A stretch of 64,000 bases of DNA from Anaerolineales bacterium UBA6055 (GCA_002428985.1 DIYL01000017.1:62001-126000); one strand, 5' to 3'. Shown: positions 16,553 through 25,396, counted from the stretch's first letter. The notes: generated from the sequence alone by a model not told the origin. Numbers and translations: made by a program.

Positions 16553-18154
16553 ATGAAAAAAACCTACAATATATTATTCATAAGTTTAACTTTATGCCTC
16601 CTAATTGGCATAAACCTTGTTACAGCACAAGATAGTGACAATCTGCTAACCAACCCAGGTTTCGAGGGGTCATTTACCACCAACCCAGGTGACCAACCAA
16701 GGCAAGTTGCAGATAGTTGGACAGCGTGGCATGTACCAGCAACAGACGAAATGCCATCATTCCAAAATGCATCACCGAAGTATCAACCTGTGTCACCAGA
16801 TTCATCACGTATTCGAACAGGATCAAATGCGCAACTTTATTTTTCTTTCTTTGAGACTCATGAAGGTGGCATTTATCAACAGGTAAGTAACTTAACCAAC
16901 GGCGACGAATATCGTTTTAGTATTTATGCTCATATTTGGTCATCAACGTTTGACGACGTAGATATTAGTGAAGATCCCGGTGATGTTGCATTACGTGTTG
17001 GCATTGACCCTAATGGTGGGACAGATGGAACAAGTAGCGATATCATTTGGTCTACACCAGCAATCTTCTACGATACATATCGTCAGTACTCAATTATTGC
17101 AACAGCTGCAAATACTACCATTACCGTATTTGTCGAATCTACAGTTGGCACACCTGTTCAGAATAGCTATGTCTATTTGGACGATGCAGTCCTAGAGTCA
17201 ACAACTAAAGAAGAAGATCCTACAGATGAACCGGCCGATGAGCCAACAGATGCTCCAACGGACGTACCGACCGATGAGCCGGCTGAAGAACCAACTGACG
17301 AACAATCGGGTGGTATTGGTGATAGTACACCAACACCAGAGGTACTTGATCCAGTAGCAACAGCCGTTCCAACCGATGAACCAACAGAAGTTGTACCAAC
17401 CTCTACCCCAGAAACAAATATTGTGCCAACAGCAACAGAAGTACAGGGCGGTACTGGTGGCGAAGAAGACCCTGAAACACCTATTTCGGAAGAATTCCCG
17501 GGTACAATCACACATACCGTGCGTCGTGGCGACACTGTGAGCCGAATCGCAGTTCTCTATGGAAGTACAGTGAACGCGATTATCTCAGCCAATGATCTAA
17601 ATGAGAGTGCATTGATTTTTGTCGGTCAAGGTCTAGTTGTTCCTGTACGAATTCCAGACCCAGCAACTGCAACACCAACCCCCACAAACGTTGTAGTTGT
17701 AGTAACAGCTACCCAACCAGCGGTGCCAATTCCATCACCTGAGCCACCAGAAGCACCAGCAGACACATATGTTGTTCAACGTGGCGATACACTCAATCGA
17801 ATCGCAAGCCAATTTAACACAACAGTCGGGGCACTAGTCCAACTTAATGGTATCGCAAATCCGAACCGTATCTTTGCGGGTCAAACATTACGGATTCCAG
17901 CGACTGGTGGAACAACTGCACCTGCTCAACCAACTGTGGCACCTGCACAACCAACATCAACGCCACAGAACATCATTCCAACACCAACACAAGTTCCAGC
18001 ACCTCAATTGGAAACCTATACTGTGGTTCCAGGAGACACATTGTTCCGTCTCGCATTGAACTTCGGTGTAAATATTGTTGATCTAGCAGAAGAAAACAAT
18101 ATCACCAATTATAATCGTATCTTTATCGGACAGGTTCTACGAATCCCACGATGA
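16553..18154 (+). CDS. secreted triple-LysM protein with N-terminal carbohydrate-binding-like domain
   Basis: A 533-residue secreted protein: signal peptide ending LVTAQ, a jelly-roll-like domain opening NLLTNPGFEGSF (residues about 30-215), an Asp/Glu/Pro/Thr-rich linker, then three LysM domains beginning THTVRRGDTVSRIA, TYVVQRGDTLNRIA and TYTVVPGDTLFRLA. LysM binds N-acetylglucosamine polymers, so it should bind peptidoglycan outside the membrane. No catalytic domain is evident. It overlaps the DUF192 gene (ATGA), forming a wall operon with the M23 protein. Confidence 0.9.
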   Translation: MKKTYNILFISLTLCLLIGINLVTAQDSDNLLTNPGFEGSFTTNPGDQPRQVADSWTAWHVPATDEMPSFQNASPKYQPVSPDSSRIRTGSNAQLYFSFFETHEGGIYQQVSNLTNGDEYRFSIYAHIWSSTFDDVDISEDPGDVALRVGIDPNGGTDGTSSDIIWSTPAIFYDTYRQYSIIATAANTTITVFVESTVGTPVQNSYVYLDDAVLESTTKEEDPTDEPADEPTDAPTDVPTDEPAEEPTDEQSGGIGDSTPTPEVLDPVATAVPTDEPTEVVPTSTPETNIVPTATEVQGGTGGEEDPETPISEEFPGTITHTVRRGDTVSRIAVLYGSTVNAIISANDLNESALIFVGQGLVVPVRIPDPATATPTPTNVVVVVTATQPAVPIPSPEPPEAPADTYVVQRGDTLNRIASQFNTTVGALVQLNGIANPNRIFAGQTLRIPATGGTTAPAQPTVAPAQPTSTPQNIIPTPTQVPAPQLETYTVVPGDTLFRLALNFGVNIVDLAEENNITNYNRIFIGQVLRIPR

Positions 18155-18528
18155 GTGAATGGCGCAACATAAAAAAAAGTGACACAAATGAAGTGGTATT
18201 AGCTCGTGCAAAATGGTGTGCGAGCTACTGGTGTCACTTCAAGGGACTTCAGTTTGTTGCAAATCTTCCAGAAAATGAAGGGTTGCTATTTGTGACAGAT
18301 TCCGAAAGTAAAGTTGGAACTGCTATTCATATGTTTTTTATGTTCATGAATATTGCAGTGGTATGGCTTGATAGAGATGGCGTGGTCGTTGACAAGAAGT
18401 TTGCAAAACCGTGGAGACCAGCCTATGCACCGCAATCACCAGCGATGTATTATATCGAGGCGAACCCATCACTACTTGATCGGGTCGAAATTGGAGATAA
18501 ATTGATATTTGATGAGGTAGTATCTTGA
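18151..18528 (+). CDS. DUF192 family protein
   Basis: A 125-residue protein showing the DUF192 pattern: GLQFVANLPENEGLLFV, then HMFFMFMNIAVVWLDRDGVVV, then YIEANPSLLDRVEIGDKL. The canonical WMKNT is altered to HMFFMFMNI. Family members are usually secreted or membrane-attached; this copy has no signal peptide. It overlaps the genes on both sides (ATGA and TTGA), so it is made together with the LysM proteins; its role is unknown. Confidence 0.8.
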   Translation: MSEWRNIKKSDTNEVVLARAKWCASYWCHFKGLQFVANLPENEGLLFVTDSESKVGTAIHMFFMFMNIAVVWLDRDGVVVDKKFAKPWRPAYAPQSPAMYYIEANPSLLDRVEIGDKLIFDEVVS

Positions 18529-20027
18529 AGCAGTTTCTCAAGATGAGTTTTATAGCAATCATAGCGGGTATATTCACAATACCCGCTATTCTATTAGGGC
18601 AAGACACCACCAACTTAACGATACATGTCGTCCAACGTGGCGAAAATCTTTTCCGGATCGCATTACAATATAACCTAACAACTGATGAAGTTGCATTTGC
18701 AAATGGCATCACAGATGTAAGTAACATCGTTGTAGGACAAAGATTGGTCATACCAATCGAAACAGCGCCGATTATAGAAAGACAAGTCCACATCGTCACT
18801 GCAGGCGAAACTATTCGCAGTATTGCTGAGTTGTATGGTAAAACAGTTGATGAGATTGCTCAACTCAACAGCTTAGCTAACACAGACATCATTTTTGTCG
18901 GTCAAGAGCTTGTTATTGTCCCCGGTGATGAAACTCCTACGCCTCCGCCAACGCCAACGGTCAGCACCAGCACCGATACAGACGAAACATCCGATTCTAA
19001 TGTCACACCAACACCTACCACACAAGAATTTGTTGTATCTGATGATCCATCAGCAGCTATCATTCACACCGTTCAATCAGGCGAAACCTTATTTCGTATT
19101 GGTCTGCAATACAACCTAACGGTCACCGATTTAGCTCAAGCTAATAATCTACTTGATCCAACGCAAATATTCGCTGGACAACAACTCATCATCCCAGGTA
19201 TCGAACCACCACCGCTAGCCCTTGACCTACCAGATATTGTCACTGAATTTAGAATCAACCCACTTATTTTCGTCGAAGGGCGTACAGGGCGCATAGAAAT
19301 ACAAACAAATACCCCGGCAACAATTAGCGGACAGTTTTTAGATCAAGAGTTGACCGTTATATCACAGAATGACGGAACACTTCACAATATGCTTGTTGGT
19401 GTACCAGTCTTCACTGAACCTGGCATCTATGAAGTAACACTGACGATAATTGACAGCACAGGTACACCAATACCTATTACAGCTAACATACAGATTATTG
19501 CAGGGGGATATGGTCGGCAAACACTTAATATCGAAAATGAGCTCCTTCTCTCAGAAGCTGTCGAAAACGAAGAAATCAGCCTTATCGTCCGTAATACAAC
19601 CCGCTTCAATCCAGTTAGAAGTTGGGGGAATTCACTCAGCTTACCAGCAGCAGCTACTATGAATGGCGTCTTCGGAACAATTCGTTCGTATAACGGTAGT
19701 CCATTCAATCGCTTTCATCGTGGTGTAGATTTTGCGGGGACACCCGGTACGCCAGTCCTCGCAGCATCAGATGGCACAGTTGTTGTCGCAGATGCACTTC
19801 AAATTCGTGGAAATACAGTCATTATCGATCATGGCTGGGGGATCTATACGTTATACGCCCATCAAAACGAAACATTCGTTATCCCCGGTGATACGGTTGT
19901 ATCCGGTCAACCACTGGGTACAATTGGATCAACAGGTCGTATTACCGGACCACATTTACATTGGGAAGTCTGGGTGAACGGTATCAGTGTTGACCCGCTT
20001 CAATGGGTACAAGAAATCTTCCCATAG
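18525..20027 (+). CDS. LysM/M23 peptidoglycan endopeptidase
   Basis: A 500-residue secreted protein: signal peptide, three LysM domains (VQRGENLFRIA, VTAGETIRSIA, VQSGETLFRIG), a Thr/Pro linker between the second and third, a beta domain, then a C-terminal LytM/M23 metallopeptidase. Zinc ligands are present: HRGVDFAG, LYAHQNE and the HLH of GPHLHWEV. It should cut peptide cross-bridges of peptidoglycan, or act as a regulator of such enzymes. The start is TTG 18525 with GAGG upstream, overlapping the DUF192 stop; ATG 18543 is an alternative. Confidence 0.93.
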   Translation: MKQFLKMSFIAIIAGIFTIPAILLGQDTTNLTIHVVQRGENLFRIALQYNLTTDEVAFANGITDVSNIVVGQRLVIPIETAPIIERQVHIVTAGETIRSIAELYGKTVDEIAQLNSLANTDIIFVGQELVIVPGDETPTPPPTPTVSTSTDTDETSDSNVTPTPTTQEFVVSDDPSAAIIHTVQSGETLFRIGLQYNLTVTDLAQANNLLDPTQIFAGQQLIIPGIEPPPLALDLPDIVTEFRINPLIFVEGRTGRIEIQTNTPATISGQFLDQELTVISQNDGTLHNMLVGVPVFTEPGIYEVTLTIIDSTGTPIPITANIQIIAGGYGRQTLNIENELLLSEAVENEEISLIVRNTTRFNPVRSWGNSLSLPAAATMNGVFGTIRSYNGSPFNRFHRGVDFAGTPGTPVLAASDGTVVVADALQIRGNTVIIDHGWGIYTLYAHQNETFVIPGDTVVSGQPLGTIGSTGRITGPHLHWEVWVNGISVDPLQWVQEIFP

Positions 20028-20044
20028 ATCATGTTTAAAAATAC

Positions 20045-20084
20045 AAAAAAGAGCCTACTACAGTATGTTAGCAGGCTCTTTTTA
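20045..20084. terminator. bidirectional intrinsic terminator
   Basis: GAGCCTACTA and TAGCAGGCTC form a 10-bp stem (one mismatch), with an A-run before and a T-run after, between convergent genes. Confidence 0.88.
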
Positions 20085-20105
20085 TTTGGCTACAAAATAT
20101 CGGTA

Positions 20106-21257
20106 CTAGTGTTTAAATGCACCATCTAGCGCTTCAAAGTCAGTAAACAAGAAGTGATCGTGATAATAGTGAATCCATAAGAAGGACAGGATAGCAGTGT
20201 AGTAGGCAATATCAAAGTGGGTATTACCATCGATTCCGGGCTTTACAATACCCGCGAGAACATAAACCAGACCAAAAATCACTGCGGAGCCAACCAATAA
20301 GAATGCACTGAAGGCATATAACGCTTTTGCATCCTTGGTACGACGGCTGAACCGTGCCACGAGTGGCGCATCATCATCTAAATCACCATACATCTGGCGA
20401 ATTTTGATGATATAGAAAGTAATCGCCAAATATTGGAATGAATGCCATGTATTCAAGCCTTGAAATGCCGTATCAAGATTTGGCAGAAGTGGTGTGAAGA
20501 ATGCGACAATCACGGTCAGGGTAACAAAAGAGAACTTAGGCATATTCAGAATACCATTGCGATACTCATAGATTGATTTGCCGATATAAGATAAGAGCGC
20601 AACAGCAAAAATCATAGACACTAAGATGAAAAACCATGGATTATCGGGTTGTTGGAATAACTCTGGAATCGCTTCACCTAGATCATTTTGACCAATTTCA
20701 AACGTCCCTTGGCTGATTTTCCACATCGCAATCGGGAATAGACTCGTCAACACAATAGCATAGTCAATCATACGCGAAACTGGATTGAGTGCGCTTTTGC
20801 GTACATATTTGGATTCCTTGTGGTTGTATAACTCCACAATATAGGTCACCTGATGCAACACATGCAAGGAAGCCCAGAAAAAGAAGAAAGTCAGCATTAA
20901 ACTGAGGTTCAAAAATGCAAGCGAAATTACGATAATCGGGATAATGATTGAAGACCGAATTAATGTTGGATAACGTTCTTTAAACCCATCGTCCAAACCA
21001 GTTCTCAAGAATGTAGACATCATGTGAGGTCCACCAATAGCAACCGCAACAAACGTATTAACCAAGTTACGGCTAAAATCATCATCTAAACCTAATTGTT
21101 TACCAACCAAATACATAAAATATGGCAAAGGAACAACAATAACACTCAGTGTAATGAAAAATAGATCCCAGCGTTTATTGCGTAGCCACAACCCACTTTT
21201 ATCAATTTCAGACTCATATTCACGTTTTTGTTGTAGCGAAATGGCTGATGTTGCCAT
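20106..21257 (-). CDS. polytopic His-rich membrane protein, unrecognised family
   Basis: A 383-residue protein with about nine membrane helices. Histidines cluster in or beside helices: His78 (GGPHMMSTFLR), His132 and His135 (ASLHVLHQVTYIVELY), His272 (NTWHSFQYLAITFY), and His363, His366, His368 (WIHYYHDHF). This is the style of integral-membrane metalloenzymes such as fatty-acid desaturases or Brp/Blh carotene oxygenases, but I cannot match a specific motif set. It is preceded by a good promoter and SD (AAGGAG) and appears monocistronic. No function is assigned. Confidence 0.85.
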   Translation of the reverse strand: MATSAISLQQKREYESEIDKSGLWLRNKRWDLFFITLSVIVVPLPYFMYLVGKQLGLDDDFSRNLVNTFVAVAIGGPHMMSTFLRTGLDDGFKERYPTLIRSSIIIPIIVISLAFLNLSLMLTFFFFWASLHVLHQVTYIVELYNHKESKYVRKSALNPVSRMIDYAIVLTSLFPIAMWKISQGTFEIGQNDLGEAIPELFQQPDNPWFFILVSMIFAVALLSYIGKSIYEYRNGILNMPKFSFVTLTVIVAFFTPLLPNLDTAFQGLNTWHSFQYLAITFYIIKIRQMYGDLDDDAPLVARFSRRTKDAKALYAFSAFLLVGSAVIFGLVYVLAGIVKPGIDGNTHFDIAYYTAILSFLWIHYYHDHFLFTDFEALDGAFKH

Positions 21258-21288
21258 ATAGCTTACTCCTTATTACAAATTTTTTACC

Positions 21289-21317
21289 AGTATAATCAAA
21301 TTTATTTAGCTATGCAA
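21289..21317 (-). promoter_or_regulatory. putative sigma70 promoter for the His-rich membrane protein
   Basis: On the minus strand TTGCAT (21317-21312) and TATACT (21294-21289) are exactly 17 bp apart, 31 bp before the ATG. Confidence 0.65.
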
Positions 21318-21362
21318 AATAATTTTATTCAAAAAAAATATCACGTCTAGTGACATTTGTCA

Positions 21363-21659
21363 TTAAAAGCCAAACCATTGACAGAAATTAGTCTGATATT
21401 GAGCACAACTTGCCGATGCATTCAAAACAAAGAAGACAAAACCAGCACATCCAAAACAGCCGAATATCACAACAAGACATCCACACCAAGCAATCGGGCC
21501 ACCTTGCAAGATTTCAAGAAATACCTCAAATATACCAATGAATATATCAAGGAATCCGCCAACAATTTGTAAAATAAAACCTAGCACAAAAAGACCAGCA
21601 CACAATAATGCACAACACAAGCTAAGCATTATAGGATCAATATTCGACAACAAATCCAT
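21363..21659 (-). CDS. small Cys-rich membrane protein
   Basis: A 98-residue protein made almost entirely of two or three membrane helices, with eight or so cysteines (LCCALLCAG, WCGCLVV, FGCFGCAG, SCAQYQ, FCQW). AGGA precedes the ATG. It resembles no family I know. It is followed by the promoter of the His-rich membrane protein and preceded by the next small membrane protein on the same strand. Confidence 0.6.
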   Translation of the reverse strand: MDLLSNIDPIMLSLCCALLCAGLFVLGFILQIVGGFLDIFIGIFEVFLEILQGGPIAWCGCLVVIFGCFGCAGFVFFVLNASASCAQYQTNFCQWFGF

Positions 21660-21741
21660 ACAGTTATCCTAAACTAAATCGCCTAGATAATTGTGCATCA
21701 AGATTGAGAATGTCGCAACAAATACAATATATTGGATTCAT

Positions 21742-22212
21742 TTATGACGAAGGGACAGTACAAACCCCTATGGTCGTTTCATTTAACAACCAATCGCTAT
21801 TATCCTCGTCCCTTTGGTAGCAATCGCAATAAGATGAATCGAGATTTTCTTCAATAGAATGCCACAAAAAGAAGCTAACATCAGTTTGAACACAAACAGC
21901 ACTCTCACTTGCATTTACAGGGAATGATCTCGTCAATTGTAAACCACGATAATCAATCTCTGTTATAAGCTCCACCAACACACGTGGATGTGCATCAGGT
22001 TCAGGAATATCACTATGCCAAATACGGATTTCACCATTTGATGCTAAATAAAACAACATGCAGGGTGTCATTAACAGTGTAAACCAAGCAACAAGCAAAA
22101 TCCCGCATCCCAGTCGTTTAACTGGGTGAGGTTTCGTAGCAACAACAATCTCATCGGTTTGAGGGGTTTCTTCAGTATTATTTTCATTATCTAACGGTAA
22201 ATTCTCAGACAT
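21742..22212 (-). CDS. hypothetical single-pass membrane protein
   Basis: A 156-residue protein with an acidic cytoplasmic N-terminus (residues 1-30), one membrane helix (about 34-56, LGCGILLVAWFTLLMTPCML) and an extracytoplasmic domain with several cysteines (CVQTD, YCDCYQRD, GVCTVPSS) that could form disulfides. It overlaps the DUF547 gene by 8 bases, so it belongs to the nudix-DUF547 operon. No family recognised. Confidence 0.7.
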   Translation of the reverse strand: MSENLPLDNENNTEETPQTDEIVVATKPHPVKRLGCGILLVAWFTLLMTPCMLFYLASNGEIRIWHSDIPEPDAHPRVLVELITEIDYRGLQLTRSFPVNASESAVCVQTDVSFFLWHSIEENLDSSYCDCYQRDEDNSDWLLNETTIGVCTVPSS

Positions 22213-23125
22213 TTAACGACCAATCATAAGTTTGATATCTTACATTGAGATTTTCAGCATAATCCATAAGAAATTGTGCATCTGCTTTATCAATAACAAA
22301 TTGTGATATATATCGGATAACAGGCGCCTTTGAGCCTAAACCCATCCAACCACCACCAAAATCCGGACTATACCATTGGAAAATCCTAGATAATGATACC
22401 GACATTTTGTCTTTATTCAACACTACCCCACCGTTATTGATGAAATTCTTAGTCGCCATATCCATTTGTAAATCAAGTTTTTCAGCTTGATAAATTCCAA
22501 TCGGTGGGCAGGACATTGCCCCACAAACGAGAGTGAAATGAATACGGGGATCAAATTCATCTACAACATTCTGCCGGCGAGGATCATCATCCCTGAACCG
22601 CCTACCGGGGATTGCGATATGTCCAAGGTTAGCACGCAAAACACCATGTTCAATATCATCTAAGCTATAGCGCAAACCGCCAATGATATATGCAATCCGT
22701 TCAAATGTTCCCCGTATTTCTTCAATTGAATTTTTTGCTTGATACGCAATCACCCCATGAATTGTCATTACATTATAAATATTGATCCAGAATGCCTTAC
22801 GGTCATTATTTGTATTCAAAAGACCGGGGTCAAACTGTTGTAATGTTGCAACAAGTTTAAGATATTCGTCAAATATTGAACTTGATGCTAGTGCTTGATA
22901 ATTTACTCGCCCTGTTTCAATATCTAAACCATCAGATTTCAAACGATTCATTGCAGATTTTAAATGTATACCGATGTTTGAGTCCAATTCAAAATCAGCC
23001 TTCTCACCACAGTTCAGAGCTTCATTGAGTGAAACACCACTAAAGAGCATATATAACCGCATAATTGGGCGAATTGGCACAGATTGGTATTGCGTACCAT
23101 CACATTTAAAATGATTAGGCATCAT
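22205..23125 (-). CDS. DUF547 domain protein
   Basis: A 306-residue protein whose central part matches DUF547: KAFWINIYNVMTIHGVI, LRANLGHIAIPGRRF and the signature HFTLVCGAMSCPPIGIY. The family has unknown function and resembles a papain-like/transglutaminase fold with a conserved Cys and His. No signal peptide is seen. The frame stays open to 23185 inside nudix, but ATG 23125 (or 23122) directly follows the NUDIX stop and is the sensible start. Confidence 0.83.
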   Translation of the reverse strand: MMPNHFKCDGTQYQSVPIRPIMRLYMLFSGVSLNEALNCGEKADFELDSNIGIHLKSAMNRLKSDGLDIETGRVNYQALASSSIFDEYLKLVATLQQFDPGLLNTNNDRKAFWINIYNVMTIHGVIAYQAKNSIEEIRGTFERIAYIIGGLRYSLDDIEHGVLRANLGHIAIPGRRFRDDDPRRQNVVDEFDPRIHFTLVCGAMSCPPIGIYQAEKLDLQMDMATKNFINNGGVVLNKDKMSVSLSRIFQWYSPDFGGGWMGLGSKAPVIRYISQFVIDKADAQFLMDYAENLNVRYQTYDWSLNV

Positions 23126-23126
23126 G

Positions 23127-23642
23127 TTAACTTTCGTTAAATTTAAGTTGTATCTCATCTGAGTCATCATAACTAACGTGAACATGTACAGGTGCAGAAT
23201 TACTTTCCATTTCTAGTATGCGCGGAATGAGAAACGGTAAGTCTTCCACCAAATCTATCTCAAGGATCTTACTTTTCGGTATCCACTCCAGTGTTCCTTC
23301 ATCCGTGTCTTGTAATACCTCGCGGGTGTCTGAAATTGCAGTATAGACAAATAAAATAATCCCTGTGTCCGCACCAGCATCAATATTATGTATCGTCCGT
23401 AATGTGACTGAATGAACATCTAACCCACTTTCTTCCTTAATCTCGCGGATCGCGCCTTGTAATGGGTCTTCATTGCGTTCAATATGTCCACCCAAACCGT
23501 TATATTGGTTTGGAAACACCCGTTTATGAGGCGCACGTTTCATCATCAAAATATCATCACCATTTAATACAAATGACAATGTACGCGGAATCGTTAACCA
23601 ACGATTTTTAGTCGCATCAGCGCCTTGCTGTTTAGCACCCAT
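23127..23642 (-). CDS. NUDIX hydrolase
   Basis: A 171-residue NUDIX protein with a complete box, G-x5-E-x7-REIKEESGL within GLGGHIERNEDPLQ and GAIREIKEESGL. NUDIX enzymes hydrolyse nucleoside diphosphate derivatives; the N-terminal VLNGDDILMMKRAPHKRVFP and GLGGH are like the 8-oxo-dGTPase (MutT) group, but the substrate cannot be read from sequence. It heads the operon with DUF547 and a membrane protein. Confidence 0.93.
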   Translation of the reverse strand: MGAKQQGADATKNRWLTIPRTLSFVLNGDDILMMKRAPHKRVFPNQYNGLGGHIERNEDPLQGAIREIKEESGLDVHSVTLRTIHNIDAGADTGIILFVYTAISDTREVLQDTDEGTLEWIPKSKILEIDLVEDLPFLIPRILEMESNSAPVHVHVSYDDSDEIQLKFNES

Positions 23643-23671
23643 GATTTTATCTCCTATGTATCTTGCATAAT

Positions 23672-23685
23672 TGAATACGTATTCA
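23672..23685. promoter_or_regulatory. perfect 14-bp palindrome in divergent intergenic region
   Basis: TGAATACGTATTCA is fully self-complementary and lies between the NUDIX gene (minus) and the SerK-like gene (plus), 30 bp upstream of the NUDIX ATG and 77 bp from the SerK-like ATG, next to TATAAT (23689-23694). It is a good candidate binding site for a dimeric regulator of both genes. Confidence 0.45.
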
Positions 23686-23761
23686 TTCTATAATAATTGC
23701 CGAATCATCAATGTCATGCTAATCTATTTGATATTTTATCGAGCAAGATAGGGGGCATACT

Positions 23762-24580
23762 ATGATTAATAGTTCGACCAGCGTACCATCACCCGATTTA
23801 CGTATTGTAGACATCAATTCTGTACTACCTCATGAGAAAAGCGATATTCAGCGTTCAAAACCACTCATCAAGCGCATTGATGCTGCAGAATATTTTACCA
23901 ACCCCCCTGTCGTTGCAGAAATCGAAGATAATAAGTTTGTATTGATGGATGGCGCAAATCGACACAACTCACTCAAATATCTTAAGTTCCCACACATACT
24001 CGTCCAAGTAGCCGATTATAAAACGGAATTCATCGAACTTGGTGTGTGGCAACATATTGTAGCAGACTGGGATTCCTCACACTTCATACAACAGTTAGAA
24101 CGAATAGATGGAATTGAAGTGCAAGCGGGTTGGGATTCTCATGCTGTCGCTCAGATTCTATTACGAGAAGGACCCGTATATGGAATCCATGCCAAGATAG
24201 ATAACATTATCGAGCGGAATTTCACGCTACGGCAGGTCGTAGAGACATATCATAATAATGCAACACTCTATCGAACCCCATTAACCGACCCAACCCATAT
24301 CTGGTCGCTCTACCCTAACGGAATTGCACTTGTTATGTTTCCAACTTATGAGCCACAAAATATTATTGATGCAGCAACTAATCAGGCATTTTTACCACCC
24401 GGTGTCAGTCGTCATATCATTCATGGGCGCGCACTCAAACTTAATTTTCCCATGGAAAAATTACGAGCAGATTTACCCCTTGAAGAAAAGAACCAACACC
24501 TGCAACAATGGATGCGCAAAAAACTAGCAACGCGCAGCGTACGCTATTATGCAGAATCAACCTATCAATTTGACGAGTAA
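23762..24580 (+). CDS. ParB/sulfiredoxin-fold protein, SerK/SbnI-like (possible free serine kinase)
   Basis: A 272-residue protein. The N-terminal 110 residues fit the ParB/Srx superfamily as in SerK and SbnI: INSVLPHEKSDIQRSKPLI, then NKFVLMDGANRHNSLKYL, then PHILVQVADY and a GVWQH segment. SerK and SbnI phosphorylate free L-serine; the usual DGHHR is DGANR here, so activity is uncertain. The C-terminal 160 residues are unassigned but also resemble the SerK layout. The next gene is an ACT-domain protein, which fits amino-acid metabolism or sensing. Confidence 0.75.
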   Translation: MINSSTSVPSPDLRIVDINSVLPHEKSDIQRSKPLIKRIDAAEYFTNPPVVAEIEDNKFVLMDGANRHNSLKYLKFPHILVQVADYKTEFIELGVWQHIVADWDSSHFIQQLERIDGIEVQAGWDSHAVAQILLREGPVYGIHAKIDNIIERNFTLRQVVETYHNNATLYRTPLTDPTHIWSLYPNGIALVMFPTYEPQNIIDAATNQAFLPPGVSRHIIHGRALKLNFPMEKLRADLPLEEKNQHLQQWMRKKLATRSVRYYAESTYQFDE

Positions 24581-24588
24581 ATAAATCA

Positions 24589-25014
24589 ATGGCGCAAACA
24601 ATCCAAGAGGTATTATCACAAGCTCAAATCTATAGTGATGAGATAATTTATCGCTTTGTACAATTTCCTGCCAATGGCATCACAGTTGCCTCAGGCATTG
24701 TAGCCGAAGCCAGTTTGCCATTCACAGGTCTTCTAATTGATAAAGATGAAGTCACGTTGATGCTACCACAAGAAGCATATGAAGAATTCGAAAGACGCTT
24801 CAAATACGCGACTGTCAGTGATATTGAGTATCGTCTCATTACATTTGATATTGTTTTAGAGCCTACATTAGTTGGTTTTATGGCACATATTACCCGTGCA
24901 CTAGCTGACGCGGACATTTCAGTCCTGCCATTTTCAGCCTATTCACGTGATCATATATTTGTAGCCACACAAGATTTTGAAAAAGCAATCGACACGCTTA
25001 AAGCATTACAATAA
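24589..25014 (+). CDS. ACT-domain protein (CASTOR-like)
   Basis: A 141-residue protein with two ACT-like halves; the second, LVGFMAHITRALADADISVLPFSAYSRDHIFV split across residues 93-125, is a typical ACT fold of the small stand-alone CASTOR-like type. ACT domains bind amino acids. It starts 8 bp after the SerK-like stop, so the two are probably one functional unit. Confidence 0.85.
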   Translation: MAQTIQEVLSQAQIYSDEIIYRFVQFPANGITVASGIVAEASLPFTGLLIDKDEVTLMLPQEAYEEFERRFKYATVSDIEYRLITFDIVLEPTLVGFMAHITRALADADISVLPFSAYSRDHIFVATQDFEKAIDTLKALQ

Positions 25015-25033
25015 TTCTACAGGTAGATAAACA

Positions 25034-25396
25034 ATGGAAATCAATCTTTTCAATGACCCTAACTTAGTTCCTCAACCTAAAGACAAAGTAAAGATAGAAG
25101 AATTTACAGCAACCCCCTATCCTGACCGCTACCGAGTCAAAGTTGGGCTCAAGATAACGCCATTCCAAGAGCGTCCTAATTTACTCATTGTGGCTCATCG
25201 CAACGATGGTAAACAAGTCAGTGATTTAGACATTATCGCCACGATGCACTATGACAATGAATACACGATGCATATACGTGGTGTTGATGACCCAACGGGA
25301 GATTATACGTTAACGGCTGAACTCTACTATGAAACCCGCAATCCTCCACAAGATAAAGCACTAGCAAGTATCTCTATACCTGCAGAAGATGCCTAA
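25034..25396 (+). CDS. hypothetical beta-rich protein
   Basis: A 120-residue soluble protein predicted by eye to be mostly beta strands (RYRVKVGLKITPFQERPNL, YTMHIRGVDDPTGDYTLTAE), like an immunoglobulin-type sandwich. No signal peptide, no C-terminal Gly-Gly. It overlaps the JAMM gene by one base (TAATG). No family recognised. Confidence 0.75.
   Translation: MEINLFNDPNLVPQPKDKVKIEEFTATPYPDRYRVKVGLKITPFQERPNLLIVAHRNDGKQVSDLDIIATMHYDNEYTMHIRGVDDPTGDYTLTAELYYETRNPPQDKALASISIPAEDA

Noticed and set aside
17215..17310. Short tandem repeats that could suggest a CRISPR-like or satellite array
   Set aside because: They are degenerate codons for Pro-Thr-Asp-Glu repeats in the linker, in frame, without spacers or constant repeat length.
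17173..17535. Ser/Gly/Val-rich minus-strand frame
   Set aside because: It is the antisense of the Asp/Glu/Pro/Thr linker of the LysM protein; the low complexity keeps all frames open.
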